Below are positions 1-9,121 of a DNA stretch of 64,000 nt, in pieces. Where the stretch lies: the NCBI RefSeq assembly GCF_006716425.1, contig NZ_VFOZ01000001.1, forward strand, positions 5,828,001-5,892,000, in the 5' to 3' direction. How positions within the stretch are numbered: position 1 is the first letter of the stretch; every line of letters begins with the position of its first letter. Under the pieces are notes generated by a model. The model had not been told where the DNA came from. It did not search any database and saw nothing but the letters and a program-made list of their open reading frames with translations. The translations under genes and the position numbers were made by a program. Source of the DNA: Actinoallomurus bryophytorum (lineage in GTDB: Bacteria; Actinomycetota; Actinomycetes; Streptosporangiales; Streptosporangiaceae).

Positions 1-1
1 G

Positions 2-541
2 AAGGAGCAGGAGGGCGGCAAGCTCGTCGCCATGACCGGGGACGGCACCAACGACGCGCCCGCGCTCGCGCAGGCCGACGTCGGGGTGGCGATGAACACC
101 GGAACGTCGGCCGCCAAGGAGGCCGGCAACATGGTCGACCTCGACTCCAACCCGACGAAGCTCATCGAGATCGTGGAGATCGGCAAGCAGCTGCTGATCA
201 CCCGGGGCGCGCTGACGACGTTCTCGATCGCCAACGACATCGCCAAGTACTTCGCGATCATCCCGGCGATGTTCGCGGTGGTCTACCCGGGCCTGGACAG
301 GCTCAACGTCATGCGGCTCCACAGCCCGCAGTCGGCGATCCTGTCCGCGGTCATCTTCAACGCGATCGTCATCGTCGCGCTGATCCCGCTCGCTCTGCGC
401 GGGGTGAAGTACCGCCCCTCCAGCGCGTCCAAGCTCCTGTCCCGCAACCTCTACCTGTACGGCGTGGGCGGCATCGTCGCGCCCTTCGTCGGCATCAAGA
501 TCATCGACCTGCTCATCCAGTTCCTTCCGGGGATGTCCTGA
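2..541 (+). CDS. kdpB: KdpB, K+-transporting P-type ATPase catalytic subunit (C-terminal part, cut by window start)
   Basis: KdpB hydrolyses ATP to drive high-affinity K+ uptake through KdpA in the membrane. Only the last ~180 residues are present; the frame is open to the window edge. The P-type ATPase hinge motif [11 protein letters not shown] is visible about 12 codons in, followed by the [11 protein letters not shown] stretch and the KdpB-typical C-terminal membrane helices (around [33 protein letters not shown] and [19 protein letters not shown]). The stop is 1 nt before the kdpC start, so the two are cotranscribed. kdpA, and possibly kdpF, should lie just upstream, outside the window. 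Confidence 0.97.
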   Translation, partial: KEQEGGKLVAMTGDGTNDAPALAQADVGVAMNTGTSAAKEAGNMVDLDSNPTKLIEIVEIGKQLLITRGALTTFSIANDIAKYFAIIPAMFAVVYPGLDRLNVMRLHSPQSAILSAVIFNAIVIVALIPLALRGVKYRPSSASKLLSRNLYLYGVGGIVAPFVGIKIIDLLIQFLPGMS

Positions 542-542
542 C

Positions 543-1463
543 ATGCGTCTGCCAAGTTGGCTCCGCCAGCACCTAGCCGCCCTGCGCGCCCTCCTGGTCC
601 TGACCGTGATCCTGGGGATCGTCTACCCGGTCGCGATCTGGGTCGTGGCCTTCATCCCGGGCCTGCACGGCAACGCCGAGGGATCGATGATCAAGGCCGC
701 CGACGGCAAGGTCGTCGGCAGCCGGATCATCGGCCAGGCCTTCACGGACTCGGACGGGAACGCGCTCAAGCAGTACTTCCAGAGCCGGCCTTCGGACGCC
801 GGTGACGGCTATGACCCGACCGCCACGGCCGCGGGCAACCTCGGCCCGGAGAGCATCGTCGACACGCTGCCCGACCCGAAGCTCGTCGCGGCCGGCAAGG
901 AGGACGAGAACGCCAAGACGAGCCTGCTCACCCAGGTCTGCACGCGCAGTGCCGACGTCGCCAAGCTGGAGGGCGTGGACGGATCCCGTCCGTTCTGCAC
1001 CCCCGGTGGCGTGGGCGCGGTACTGGCGCTCATCGGTCCCCGCGACCGGCAGGGGCACGTGACGCACCCGACCCAGGTGATCAGTCTCAACGAGGAGTGC
1101 GGTGTGGTGAACACGCCGTTCGTAGCGGCCTACAAGGGCGTCGCCGTCCAGTGCGCGAAGTACGGTGAGGACTACACCAAGGGTGAGGTCGTGCCGATCC
1201 GGGGCGGCGCCCCGGCCCACCCGACGGTGCCCGCCGACGCCGTGACGGCCAGCGGCAGCGGCCTGGACCCGCACATCTCACCGGCGTACGCACGGCTCCA
1301 GGCACCGCGGATCGCCAAGACGCGCGGCGTCCCCGAGACGCAGGTGCTCCAGGCGATCAAGGACAACGAGGACGGGCGGGTGCTCGGCTTCATCGGCGAC
1401 CCACGCGTCAACGTCCTGAAGCTCAACATCGAACTGGACAAGAAATATCCGTTCCGCGGATGA
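543..1463 (+). CDS. kdpC: KdpC, K+-transporting ATPase subunit C, with a large Cys-containing insertion
   Basis: KdpC is the small single-span subunit that stabilises the KdpFABC complex. One N-terminal membrane segment (residues ~15-37) is followed by family signatures GSRIIGQ (60-66), YFQSRPS (79-85), NLGPES (99-104) and, near the end, DAVTASGSGLDPHISPAYA (232-250). The protein is 306 aa, whereas typical KdpC is about 190-220 aa. The excess lies between NLGPES and DAVTASG, where about 125 residues replace the roughly 30 usually there. This insertion holds four cysteines (C133, C152, C186, C204). ATG start 1 nt after the kdpB stop. The fold of the insertion is unknown to me; on the extracytoplasmic side it could be disulfide-bonded. 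Confidence 0.95.
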   Translation: MRLPSWLRQHLAALRALLVLTVILGIVYPVAIWVVAFIPGLHGNAEGSMIKAADGKVVGSRIIGQAFTDSDGNALKQYFQSRPSDAGDGYDPTATAAGNLGPESIVDTLPDPKLVAAGKEDENAKTSLLTQVCTRSADVAKLEGVDGSRPFCTPGGVGAVLALIGPRDRQGHVTHPTQVISLNEECGVVNTPFVAAYKGVAVQCAKYGEDYTKGEVVPIRGGAPAHPTVPADAVTASGSGLDPHISPAYARLQAPRIAKTRGVPETQVLQAIKDNEDGRVLGFIGDPRVNVLKLNIELDKKYPFRG

Positions 1464-1520
1464 GGACCGGGACGCGGCGCGTCTTCACCGGAGCGCGCCG
1501 CGTCTCACCGGAGGAGTGAT

Positions 1521-4118
1521 GTGGCCATGACGCGCGGGCGGCTTCGCGTCTACCTGGGGGCCGCCCCCGGCGTGGGCAAGACCTACGCCATGCTCGGCGA
1601 GGGTCAGCGGCGGTACGGCCGCGGCACCGACGTGGTCGTCGGGTTCGTGGAGTGCCACGGCCGTCCCCGCACCCTCGAGCTCCTCGAAGGGCTGGAGACG
1701 GTCCACCGCAAGACGATGGAGTACCGCGGCGCGACCTTCACCGAGCTGGACGCCGGCGCCGTCATCGCGCGCGCCCCCCAGGTCGCGCTGATCGACGAGC
1801 TGGCGCACACCAACGTGCCGGGGTCGCGCCACGACAAGCGCTGGCAGGACATCGAGGACATCCTCGAGGCCGGCATCGACGTGATCACCACGCTGAACAT
1901 CCAGCACCTGGACTCGCTCAACGACGTCGTCGAGCAGATCACCGGAGTGCCGCAGCGCGAGACCGTGCCGGATGAGGTCGTACGCCGCGCCGACCAGGTC
2001 GAGCTCGTCGACATGACGCCGGAGGCGCTGCGCCGCAGGATGGCGCACGGCAACATCTACCAGGCCGAGAAGGTCGACGCGGCGCTGTCGAACTACTTCC
2101 GCGTCGGCAACCTCACCGCGCTGCGGGAGCTGGCCCTGCTCTGGCTGGCCGACAAGGTCGACGACCAGCTCGACCGCTACCGCGCCGACCACCGCATCAG
2201 CACCACCTGGGAGGCACGGGAACGCGTCGTCGTCGCGCTCACCGGCGGCCCCGAGGGCGACACGCTCATCCGCCGCGCCGCGCGGATCGCCGACCGCGCC
2301 AAGGGCTCGGACCTGTTCGCCGTGCACGTGACCGTGGGCGACGGGCTCACCGGCGCCAGCCCGGCCAACCTCGCCCGCCAGCGTGCCCTGGTGGAGAGCC
2401 TGGGCGGCACGTACCACCAGGTGGTCGGCGAGGACATCCCGCAGGCCCTGCTCGACTTCGCGCGCGGGGTGAACGCCACCCAGCTCGTGCTCGGCGCCTC
2501 GCGGCGTGGACGCCTCGCCCAGCTCTTCTCCCGTGGCGTGGGCGTGACCACGACCGCGCTGTCCGGCACGATCGACGTGCACATGGTCTCCCACGAGGAG
2601 GTCAGCCAGGGACGGCGGCGGTCGGTACGCGCCGGCGGCCTGACGAAGGTCCGCCAGATCGCCGGGTTCGGGCTCGCCGCCGCCGGGCTGCCGCTGCTCA
2701 CCCTGCTGCTGAACAACCTGCGCGGGCAGCTGTCCCTCGCCAGCGAGATCCTGCTGTTCCTCGTCGCGGTCGTCGCGGTGGCACTGGCCGGTGGCCTGTA
2801 TCCGGCGCTGTTCGCCGCCATCTTCGGTTCCCTGCTGCTCAACTACTTCTTCACCCCGCCGATCTATGAGTTCACCATCAACGAATGGGAGAACGTCCTC
2901 GCGCTGGCCGCGTTCATCCTGGTCGGGGTGGCCGTCAGCGTGGTGGTCGACATCGCGGCCCGGCGTACCCGCGAGGCCGCGCGCGCCAGCGCCGACGCGG
3001 AGATGCTGTCCCACCTCGCGGGCAGCGTGCTGCGCGGCCAGAGCACGCCTCATGACCTGCTAGAACGGTTGCGGGAGACGTTCGGCCTGGACTCGGCGAC
3101 ACTGCTCGAACGGCGCCCCGAGGCCCCGCTGACGCCCGGCCGTCAGGCCGATCCGGACTGCTGGCGGATCGTGACCAACGCCGGTGCCGAACCCTGCAGC
3201 AGCCCGGACGAGGGCGCGGCCGAGATCGCCATCGACGACGACCTCACCCTCGTGCTCCGCGGCCGTACGCCGTCGGCGGCCGACCAGCGAGTGCTGGAGG
3301 CGTTCGCCGCGCAGGCCGCGCTCGCGCTCCGGCAGCACCGCCTGACCGAGGAGGCCGAGCAGGCGCGCCCGCTCGCCGCCGCGGACCGGATGCGGACCGC
3401 GCTGCTCGCCGCGGTCAGCCACGACCTGCGCTCGCCCCTGGCCTCGGCCAAGGCCGCGGTCGAGAGCCTGCGCACCGCCGAGGTCACCTGGACCGACCGG
3501 GAGCGCGACGAGCTTCTCGCCACCGCGGACGAGTCGCTGGACCGGCTGGCCCGCCTCGTCGCGAACCTCCTGGACATGAGCCGCTTGCAGGCGGGCCTGC
3601 TCGGCGTCTCGGCCCAGCCGGTCGCCGTCGGCGAGGTCGTGCCGTACGCCGTCGACGACCTGGGCCCGGCCGGCGCCGGCGTGCGCGTGCGGATCCCCGC
3701 CGAGCTGCCCGACGTGTTCGCCGATCCCGCGCTGCTGGAGAGGGTCCTGGTCAACCTCGTCTCCAACGCCGTCCGCTATGGGTCGGCCGAGCAGCCCGTC
3801 CTCGTCACGGCCAGCTCGCACGCCGACCGGGTCGAGGTGCGGGTCGTCGACCGCGGGCCGGGCATCCCGCAGGCCGACCGCGACCGGGTCTTCCTGCCCT
3901 TCCAGCGGCTCGGCGACCGCGACAACGAGACCGGGGTCGGGCTCGGCCTGGCCCTGTCACGCGGGCTCGTGGAGGCCATGGACGGCACGCTGGAGCCCGA
4001 CGACACCCCCGGCGGCGGCCTGACCATGGTCGTCACGCTGCCCGCGTACACGACGGACCTGGCCGACCCGATGCTCACCTCACGCGTCGACTCGGTACGC
4101 GAGAGGCGTGCCCGATGA
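1521..4118 (+). CDS. kdpD: KdpD sensor histidine kinase (first copy)
   Basis: Membrane histidine kinase that senses K+/turgor status and phosphorylates KdpE. Domain order over 865 aa: KdpD N-terminal domain with Walker A GAAPGVGKTYAML (~13-25) and IDELAHTN; universal-stress-protein-like domain (~230-365), the part that binds c-di-AMP in other species; DUF4118 with four membrane helices (~385-480); GAF-like region; HisKA box SHDLRSPLAS with phospho-acceptor His634; HATPase with NLVSNAVRYG and GLGLALSRG. The GTG at 1521 follows GAGGAG at 1511-1516; an ATG two codons later (1527) is an alternative. It ends in an ATGA overlap with kdpE. A second kdpD lies 2.5 kb downstream; synonymous codons differ widely, so the duplication is old. 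Confidence 0.96.
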   Translation: MAMTRGRLRVYLGAAPGVGKTYAMLGEGQRRYGRGTDVVVGFVECHGRPRTLELLEGLETVHRKTMEYRGATFTELDAGAVIARAPQVALIDELAHTNVPGSRHDKRWQDIEDILEAGIDVITTLNIQHLDSLNDVVEQITGVPQRETVPDEVVRRADQVELVDMTPEALRRRMAHGNIYQAEKVDAALSNYFRVGNLTALRELALLWLADKVDDQLDRYRADHRISTTWEARERVVVALTGGPEGDTLIRRAARIADRAKGSDLFAVHVTVGDGLTGASPANLARQRALVESLGGTYHQVVGEDIPQALLDFARGVNATQLVLGASRRGRLAQLFSRGVGVTTTALSGTIDVHMVSHEEVSQGRRRSVRAGGLTKVRQIAGFGLAAAGLPLLTLLLNNLRGQLSLASEILLFLVAVVAVALAGGLYPALFAAIFGSLLLNYFFTPPIYEFTINEWENVLALAAFILVGVAVSVVVDIAARRTREAARASADAEMLSHLAGSVLRGQSTPHDLLERLRETFGLDSATLLERRPEAPLTPGRQADPDCWRIVTNAGAEPCSSPDEGAAEIAIDDDLTLVLRGRTPSAADQRVLEAFAAQAALALRQHRLTEEAEQARPLAAADRMRTALLAAVSHDLRSPLASAKAAVESLRTAEVTWTDRERDELLATADESLDRLARLVANLLDMSRLQAGLLGVSAQPVAVGEVVPYAVDDLGPAGAGVRVRIPAELPDVFADPALLERVLVNLVSNAVRYGSAEQPVLVTASSHADRVEVRVVDRGPGIPQADRDRVFLPFQRLGDRDNETGVGLGLALSRGLVEAMDGTLEPDDTPGGGLTMVVTLPAYTTDLADPMLTSRVDSVRERRAR

Positions 4119-4780
4119 CACGCGTGCTGGTCGTCGACGACGAGCCGCTGACCGCGCGGACGCTCGGCCTCAACCTGCGGGCCCGCCGGTACGAGGTCGT
4201 CGTGGCGCGCGACGGGGGCGAGGCCCTGCGGCGTGCCGCCGAATGGCATCCGGACGTCGTCGTCCTGGACCTGGGACTCCCCGACATCGACGGCGTCGAG
4301 GTGATCCACGGTCTGCGCGGCTGGAGCCGGGTGCCGATCATCGTGCTGTCCGGCCGTACGTGCGCCACGGACAAGATCGCGGCACTGGACGCCGGGGCCG
4401 ACGACTACGTCACCAAGCCGTTCGGGCTCGGCGAGCTGCTCGCCCGCATCCGCGCGGTCGGCCGGCGCGCCGGTCCGCCCGGCCCGCCGCCGGTGGTACG
4501 GGTCGGCGGCCACCTCATCGACCTGGAGGCCAAGACCGTCAGGCCGCCGCTCCACCTCACGCCGACCCAGTGGCGGCTGCTGGAGATCCTGCTGGCCAAC
4601 CCCGGCAAGCTCGTGAGCCAGCGCCGCCTGCTCACCGAGGTCTGGGGGCCCGCGTACGCACGGCAGACGCACTACCTGCGCCAATACATGGCCCAGCTGC
4701 GCCGCAAGCTGGAGGACGCCCCGGCCCACCCCCGTCACCTGCTGACCGAGCCCGGCATGGGCTACCGCTTCCAGCCGTAG
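4115..4780 (+). CDS. kdpE: KdpE response regulator, OmpR family (first copy)
   Basis: DNA-binding response regulator paired with the upstream KdpD; in the family, phosphorylated KdpE activates kdp transcription. The receiver domain (1-115) has acidic pocket DD8-9, phospho-acceptor D52 in VVVLDLGLPD, and TKPFG. The C-terminal winged helix (~125-221) contains LTPTQWRLLEILLANPGKLVS and ends GMGYRFQP as in OmpR proteins. The receiver has LSGRTCATDK where the usual LTAR motif stands. The start overlaps the kdpD stop by ATGA, giving translational coupling. 221 aa is normal length. Confidence 0.95.
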   Translation: MTRVLVVDDEPLTARTLGLNLRARRYEVVVARDGGEALRRAAEWHPDVVVLDLGLPDIDGVEVIHGLRGWSRVPIIVLSGRTCATDKIAALDAGADDYVTKPFGLGELLARIRAVGRRAGPPGPPPVVRVGGHLIDLEAKTVRPPLHLTPTQWRLLEILLANPGKLVSQRRLLTEVWGPAYARQTHYLRQYMAQLRRKLEDAPAHPRHLLTEPGMGYRFQP

Positions 4781-4794
4781 AGGACCTGGACGAG

Positions 4795-6630
4795 ATGAGC
4801 GTTCTCACCGCGCGGCGGAGCCCCGAGCGCAAGGAGGGCGAGCCGCCCGAGCGCGACCGCCTGTCCGTCCCCGGCGGGCTCGCCGCGCTCTCCCTGGACG
4901 CCATGGCCTCGGTGGCGTACGGCCCGGAGGCCATCGTCATCGTCCTGGCCGCCGGCGGGGGAGCGGCCCTCGGCTACACCGTCCCGGTCACCCTGGCCAT
5001 CGCGGCGCTGCTCGGCGTCCTCACGCTCTCCTACCGCCAGGTGATCGCCGCGTTCCCGCAGGGCGGCGGGGCGTACGGGGTCGCCAAGACCCATCTCGGC
5101 CGCCGCGCCTCCCTGGTCGCCGCCGCGTCGCTGGTCGTCGACTACGTGCTCAACGTCGCCGTGTCGATCGCGGCGGGTGTGGCCGCGCTCACCTCGGCGG
5201 TGCCACGGCTGCTGCCGTACACGGTCTGGCTGTGCCTCGCGGTGCTCACCCTGGTCACCGCCGTGAATCTGCGCGGCATCGCGCACAGCGCACGGATCTT
5301 CATCGTCCCCACGGCGGTCTTCGTGCTGTCCGTGCTCGCCGTGGTCGTCGTCGGCCTGTTCCGCGACCGTCCCGTGGCGGCCGAGCACGTCGTCGCGCAG
5401 GCACACGGCCTCCAGACGGTCGGCGTCTTCCTGCTGCTGCGGGCGTTCGCCAACGGGTGCGCGGCGCTGACCGGCGTCGAGGCGATCGCGAACGCGGTGC
5501 CCTCCTTCCGGCGGCCCAGAGTGAGACGGGCGCAGCGGGCGGAGGTCGCGCTCGGCGCGCTGCTCGGCGTCATGCTGATCGGCATCTCCGCGCTGATCGT
5601 CCGCTTCCACGTACGCCCGGTGGCCGGGACCACGGTGCTGTCGCAGGTGACGGAGGGGTCACTGGGCCACGGGATCGCCTACTACGTCGTGCAGTTCGCC
5701 ACCGTGGTGCTCCTGGCCCTGGCCGCCAACACCTCCTTCGGCGGCATGCCGGTGCTGGCGCAGCTGCTGGCCAAGGACAACAACCTGCCGCACCTGTTCG
5801 CGCTGCGGGCCGAACGCCAGGTGCACCGGTACGGCATCCTCTTCCTCGCCATCGCCGGCGGCCTGCTGCTCGTCGGCACGGGCGGCGACATGAACACCCT
5901 CGTGCCGCTGTTCGCCATCGGGGTGTTCGTCGGCTTCACGCTGTCGCAGGCCGGCATGGTGCGGCACTGGTGGACCGACCGCCCGTACGGCTGGCGTCCT
6001 CGGGCGGCCCTCAACGGCTTCGGCGCCCTGCTCACCGGGCTGGCCGCGATCGTGGTCACCGTCACGAAGTTCCCCGCGGGCGGCTGGCTGATCGTGGTGA
6101 CGATGCCGCTCATCGTCTGGCTGATGTCCGCCGTCAACCGCGCGTACGCGCGGATCGGGGAGCGGCTGGAGCTGGACCGGGTGCCGGCGCGTCCGCGTCC
6201 GCGCAGGTCCCTGGCGATCGTGCCGGTCGGCGGGGTGAACCGCCTGACGAAGGAGGCGATCTCGGCCGCGCTCTCGCTCGGCGACCGGGTCGTCGCGGTG
6301 CGGGTGACCCATCCCGACGAGCCCGGGGAGACCGACGCGTTCATCAGGGCGTGGGAACGCTGGGCGCCCGACGTCAGCCTCGCCCTGGTCAATGACGGGC
6401 ACCGGCGGCTGGTGGACCCGATCGTGGACTACGTGCGCGGCGTCGGCGAGCCCCACGTCTTCGTGCTCATCCCCGAGGTCGAGCCGGCCCACGTCTGGCA
6501 GCGTGTCCTGCAGAACCAGCGCGGGGCCGTGCTCGCCCACGCCCTGCGCCGCGACACCGACGCCGTGGTCTGCCGGCTCCGGTTCCGCCTCGATGGTGAG
6601 CCCGGGGGAGTGCCGGGTCACAATGCGTAG
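4795..6630 (+). CDS. KimA/KUP-like potassium permease, copy 1 (APC superfamily)
   Basis: Twelve-helix APC-superfamily permease with a cytosolic C-terminal domain, 611 aa, close to Bacillus KimA (about 607 aa), a K+/H+ symporter controlled by c-di-AMP. The residues reported as K+ ligands in KimA align: D35 and Y42 in SLDAMASVAYGPE, D116 and Y117 in VVDYVLN, T226 and E229 in ALTGVEA. The Thr that follows DYV- in the other two copies is Asn (N120) here. The C-terminal tail is shorter and lacks the HLLHNQSA...PGVMVTSVPWQL ending of copies 2 and 3. The start at 4795, 14 nt after kdpE, gives the family N terminus. It lies between two kdpDE pairs, which strongly suggests K+ transport. Substrate is inferred; these proteins are often annotated as amino-acid permeases. 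Confidence 0.85.
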   Translation: MSVLTARRSPERKEGEPPERDRLSVPGGLAALSLDAMASVAYGPEAIVIVLAAGGGAALGYTVPVTLAIAALLGVLTLSYRQVIAAFPQGGGAYGVAKTHLGRRASLVAAASLVVDYVLNVAVSIAAGVAALTSAVPRLLPYTVWLCLAVLTLVTAVNLRGIAHSARIFIVPTAVFVLSVLAVVVVGLFRDRPVAAEHVVAQAHGLQTVGVFLLLRAFANGCAALTGVEAIANAVPSFRRPRVRRAQRAEVALGALLGVMLIGISALIVRFHVRPVAGTTVLSQVTEGSLGHGIAYYVVQFATVVLLALAANTSFGGMPVLAQLLAKDNNLPHLFALRAERQVHRYGILFLAIAGGLLLVGTGGDMNTLVPLFAIGVFVGFTLSQAGMVRHWWTDRPYGWRPRAALNGFGALLTGLAAIVVTVTKFPAGGWLIVVTMPLIVWLMSAVNRAYARIGERLELDRVPARPRPRRSLAIVPVGGVNRLTKEAISAALSLGDRVVAVRVTHPDEPGETDAFIRAWERWAPDVSLALVNDGHRRLVDPIVDYVRGVGEPHVFVLIPEVEPAHVWQRVLQNQRGAVLAHALRRDTDAVVCRLRFRLDGEPGGVPGHNA

Positions 6631-6643
6631 AGGGGGTGAGTCG

Positions 6644-9121
6644 ATGGTCGAGCGCGGCAGGCTCAAGATCTACTTCGGCTCGGCACCCGGAGTCGGCAAG
6701 ACCTACGCGATGCTCGGTGAGGCGGTGCGGCGCCAGGACCGCGGCACCGACCTGGTCGTGGGCTTCGCCGAGACCTACGGCCGTCCCCGTACCGCCGCGC
6801 TGCTGCACGGCCTCGAGGCCGTGCCCCTGCGCCAGGGGGAGATGGACGTCGACGCGGTGATCGCGCGTGCGCCCCAGGTCGCCTTCGTCGACGAGCTCGC
6901 GCACACCAACGCGCCCGTGGCGCGCAACGACAAGCGCTGGCAGGACGTCGAGGAGCTCCTCGACGCGGGCATCGACGTCGTGTCCACGGTCAACGTCGAG
7001 CACCTGGAGTCGCTGGCCGACGTGGCCGAGCGCATCACGGGCCTGCGCCGCCGGGAGACGGTGCCCGACGAGGTCGTACGGCGAGCGGACCAGATCGAGC
7101 TGGTCGACATGTCACCGGAGTCGCTGCGCCGCCGCCTCGCGCACGGCGACATCCACCCGGCCGGCCACGTGGACGCGGCGCTGTCGGACTACTTCCGCCT
7201 GGGCAACCTCACCGCCCTGCGCGAACTGGCCCTGCTGTGGGTGGCCGATCGCGTGGACGACGCCCTCGCGCGCTACCGCGACGAGAAGGGCATCACCGAG
7301 ACCTGGGAGGCGCGCGAGCGCGTCGTCGTCGCGCTGACCGGCGGGCCGGAGGGCGACACGCTCATCCGGCGCGCCGCGCGCATCGCGGCACGCGCCGGCC
7401 ACGGCGACCTGGTGGCGGTGCACGTCGCCAAGGCGGCCGGCCTCGCCGACGGGTCGCCGGAGGCCCTGGCGCGCCAGCGCGCCCTCATCGAGGGCATGGG
7501 CGGCTCGTACCACCAGGTGACCGGCGACGACGTGCCGGCCGCGCTGATCGAGTTCGCGCAGGCGGTGAACGCCACGCAGATCGTGCTCGGGTCGAGCCGC
7601 CGCAGCCGCTGGCAGTACGTCTCCGGGCCGGGTGTCGGCGCGACCGTGGCGGGCCGTTCCGGCGACGTGGACGTGCACATCGTCACCCACGACTACGCGG
7701 GCAAGGGCCGCGGCCTGCGGGCCGTGGGCCGTTCGTCGCTCGGGCGCCGGCGGCTGGTGGCGGGCTGGCTGCTCGCGCTGTTCGCCCCGCCCGCGCTGAC
7801 CGGGCTGCTGTCGATCCGCGGCGAGGGGATCGGGCTGCCGACCGAGCTGCTGTTCTTCCTCGCGCTGACCGTCGGCGTGGCCCTGGTCGGCGGCCTGTGG
7901 CCCGCGATCGTGGCGGCCGTGGCGGGGTTCCTGCTGCTCAACTGGTTCTTCACCCCGCCCCTGCACACGCTGACGGTGGCCGAGCTGGAGAACGCCTTCG
8001 CGCTGCTCGTCTTCGTCGCGGTGGCGGTCGCCGTGGCCACGGTGGTCGACCTCGCGGCCCGCCGCAGCTCGCAGGCGGCGCGTGCGCGTTCGGAGGCGAC
8101 CACCCTCAGCCTGCTGGCGACGAGCGTGCTGCGTGGCGAGGACGCCCTGCCCGAGCTGCTCGAGCGCGTACGTGAGACGTTCGGGCTGGCCTCCGTCGCG
8201 CTGCTGGAGCGTACGGGCGGCACCTGGGAACGGGTCGCCTCCGCGGGAACGGATCCCTGCGGGCGGCCGGACGACGCCGATGTCCGGGTGGAGGTGAGCG
8301 ACGTGCTGACACTGGCTCTGCGCGGCCGCGTCCTGCCCGCCGCCGACCGCCGGGTGCTGTCCGCCTTCGCCTACCAGGCCGCCGCGGCGCTGGACCGCCA
8401 GCGGCTCGCCGAGCAGGCCAGGCAGGCGCGGCGGCTCGCCGAGGGCAACAAGATCCGTACGGCCCTGCTCGCCGCCGTCTCCCACGATCTGCGCACCCCG
8501 CTGGCCTCGATCAAGGCGAGCGTCAGCAGCCTGCGCTCCGACGACGTCCAGTGGGACCCGGCGGACGAGGCCGAGCTGCTCGCCACCATCGAGGAGTCGG
8601 CCGACCGGCTGGACCGCCTGGTCGCCAACCTGCTCGACATGAGCCGCCTGCAGACCGGTGTCGTCAACCCGCTCGCCCGGCAGGTGTCGATCGACGAGGT
8701 GCTCCAGCCGTCGCTGGCGAACGTGCCGGGCGACCAGGTGAAGATCGAGGTACCCGAGAACCTCCCGCCGATCGTGGCCGACCCGGGACTGCTGGAGCGG
8801 TCGCTGGCCAACGTGGTCGAGAACGCCGTGCGCCACGGCGGCGCCGAGCCGGTACGGATCTCGGCGCGTACGGTCGGCGGAGCGGTCGAGCTGCGGGTCA
8901 CCGACCGGGGGCCGGGCGTGCCGGACTCCTCCAAGAGCCGGATGTTCGAGCCGTTCCAGCGGCTCGGCGACCGCCCGCGCGGCGACGGCGTGGGCCTCGG
9001 CCTGGCGGTCGCGCGCGGCTTCGCCGAGGCGATCGGCGGCGACCTGCAGGCCGAGGACACTCCCGGAGGTGGGCTGACGATGATCTTTACGCTGCCGGTG
9101 GAACCCGGGGAGGGCCCGTGA
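6644..9121 (+). CDS. kdpD: KdpD sensor histidine kinase (second copy)
   Basis: Second KdpD-type kinase (825 aa) with the same plan as the first: Walker A GSAPGVGKTYAML (~12-24), VDELAHTN, USP-like domain with LVALTGG-type start and LGSSRRSRWQY, DUF4118 helices (~365-460), HisKA SHDLRTPLAS with His614, and HATPase NVVENAVRHG and GLGLAVARG. The ATG at 6644 is preceded by AGGGGGTGAG and matches the kdpD N terminus; an in-frame ATG at 6623 would add seven residues. The stop is in a GTGA overlap with the second kdpE. It follows the KimA-like gene by 13 nt, so the run from kdpB to here is probably one transcript. Confidence 0.95.
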   Translation: MVERGRLKIYFGSAPGVGKTYAMLGEAVRRQDRGTDLVVGFAETYGRPRTAALLHGLEAVPLRQGEMDVDAVIARAPQVAFVDELAHTNAPVARNDKRWQDVEELLDAGIDVVSTVNVEHLESLADVAERITGLRRRETVPDEVVRRADQIELVDMSPESLRRRLAHGDIHPAGHVDAALSDYFRLGNLTALRELALLWVADRVDDALARYRDEKGITETWEARERVVVALTGGPEGDTLIRRAARIAARAGHGDLVAVHVAKAAGLADGSPEALARQRALIEGMGGSYHQVTGDDVPAALIEFAQAVNATQIVLGSSRRSRWQYVSGPGVGATVAGRSGDVDVHIVTHDYAGKGRGLRAVGRSSLGRRRLVAGWLLALFAPPALTGLLSIRGEGIGLPTELLFFLALTVGVALVGGLWPAIVAAVAGFLLLNWFFTPPLHTLTVAELENAFALLVFVAVAVAVATVVDLAARRSSQAARARSEATTLSLLATSVLRGEDALPELLERVRETFGLASVALLERTGGTWERVASAGTDPCGRPDDADVRVEVSDVLTLALRGRVLPAADRRVLSAFAYQAAAALDRQRLAEQARQARRLAEGNKIRTALLAAVSHDLRTPLASIKASVSSLRSDDVQWDPADEAELLATIEESADRLDRLVANLLDMSRLQTGVVNPLARQVSIDEVLQPSLANVPGDQVKIEVPENLPPIVADPGLLERSLANVVENAVRHGGAEPVRISARTVGGAVELRVTDRGPGVPDSSKSRMFEPFQRLGDRPRGDGVGLGLAVARGFAEAIGGDLQAEDTPGGGLTMIFTLPVEPGEGP

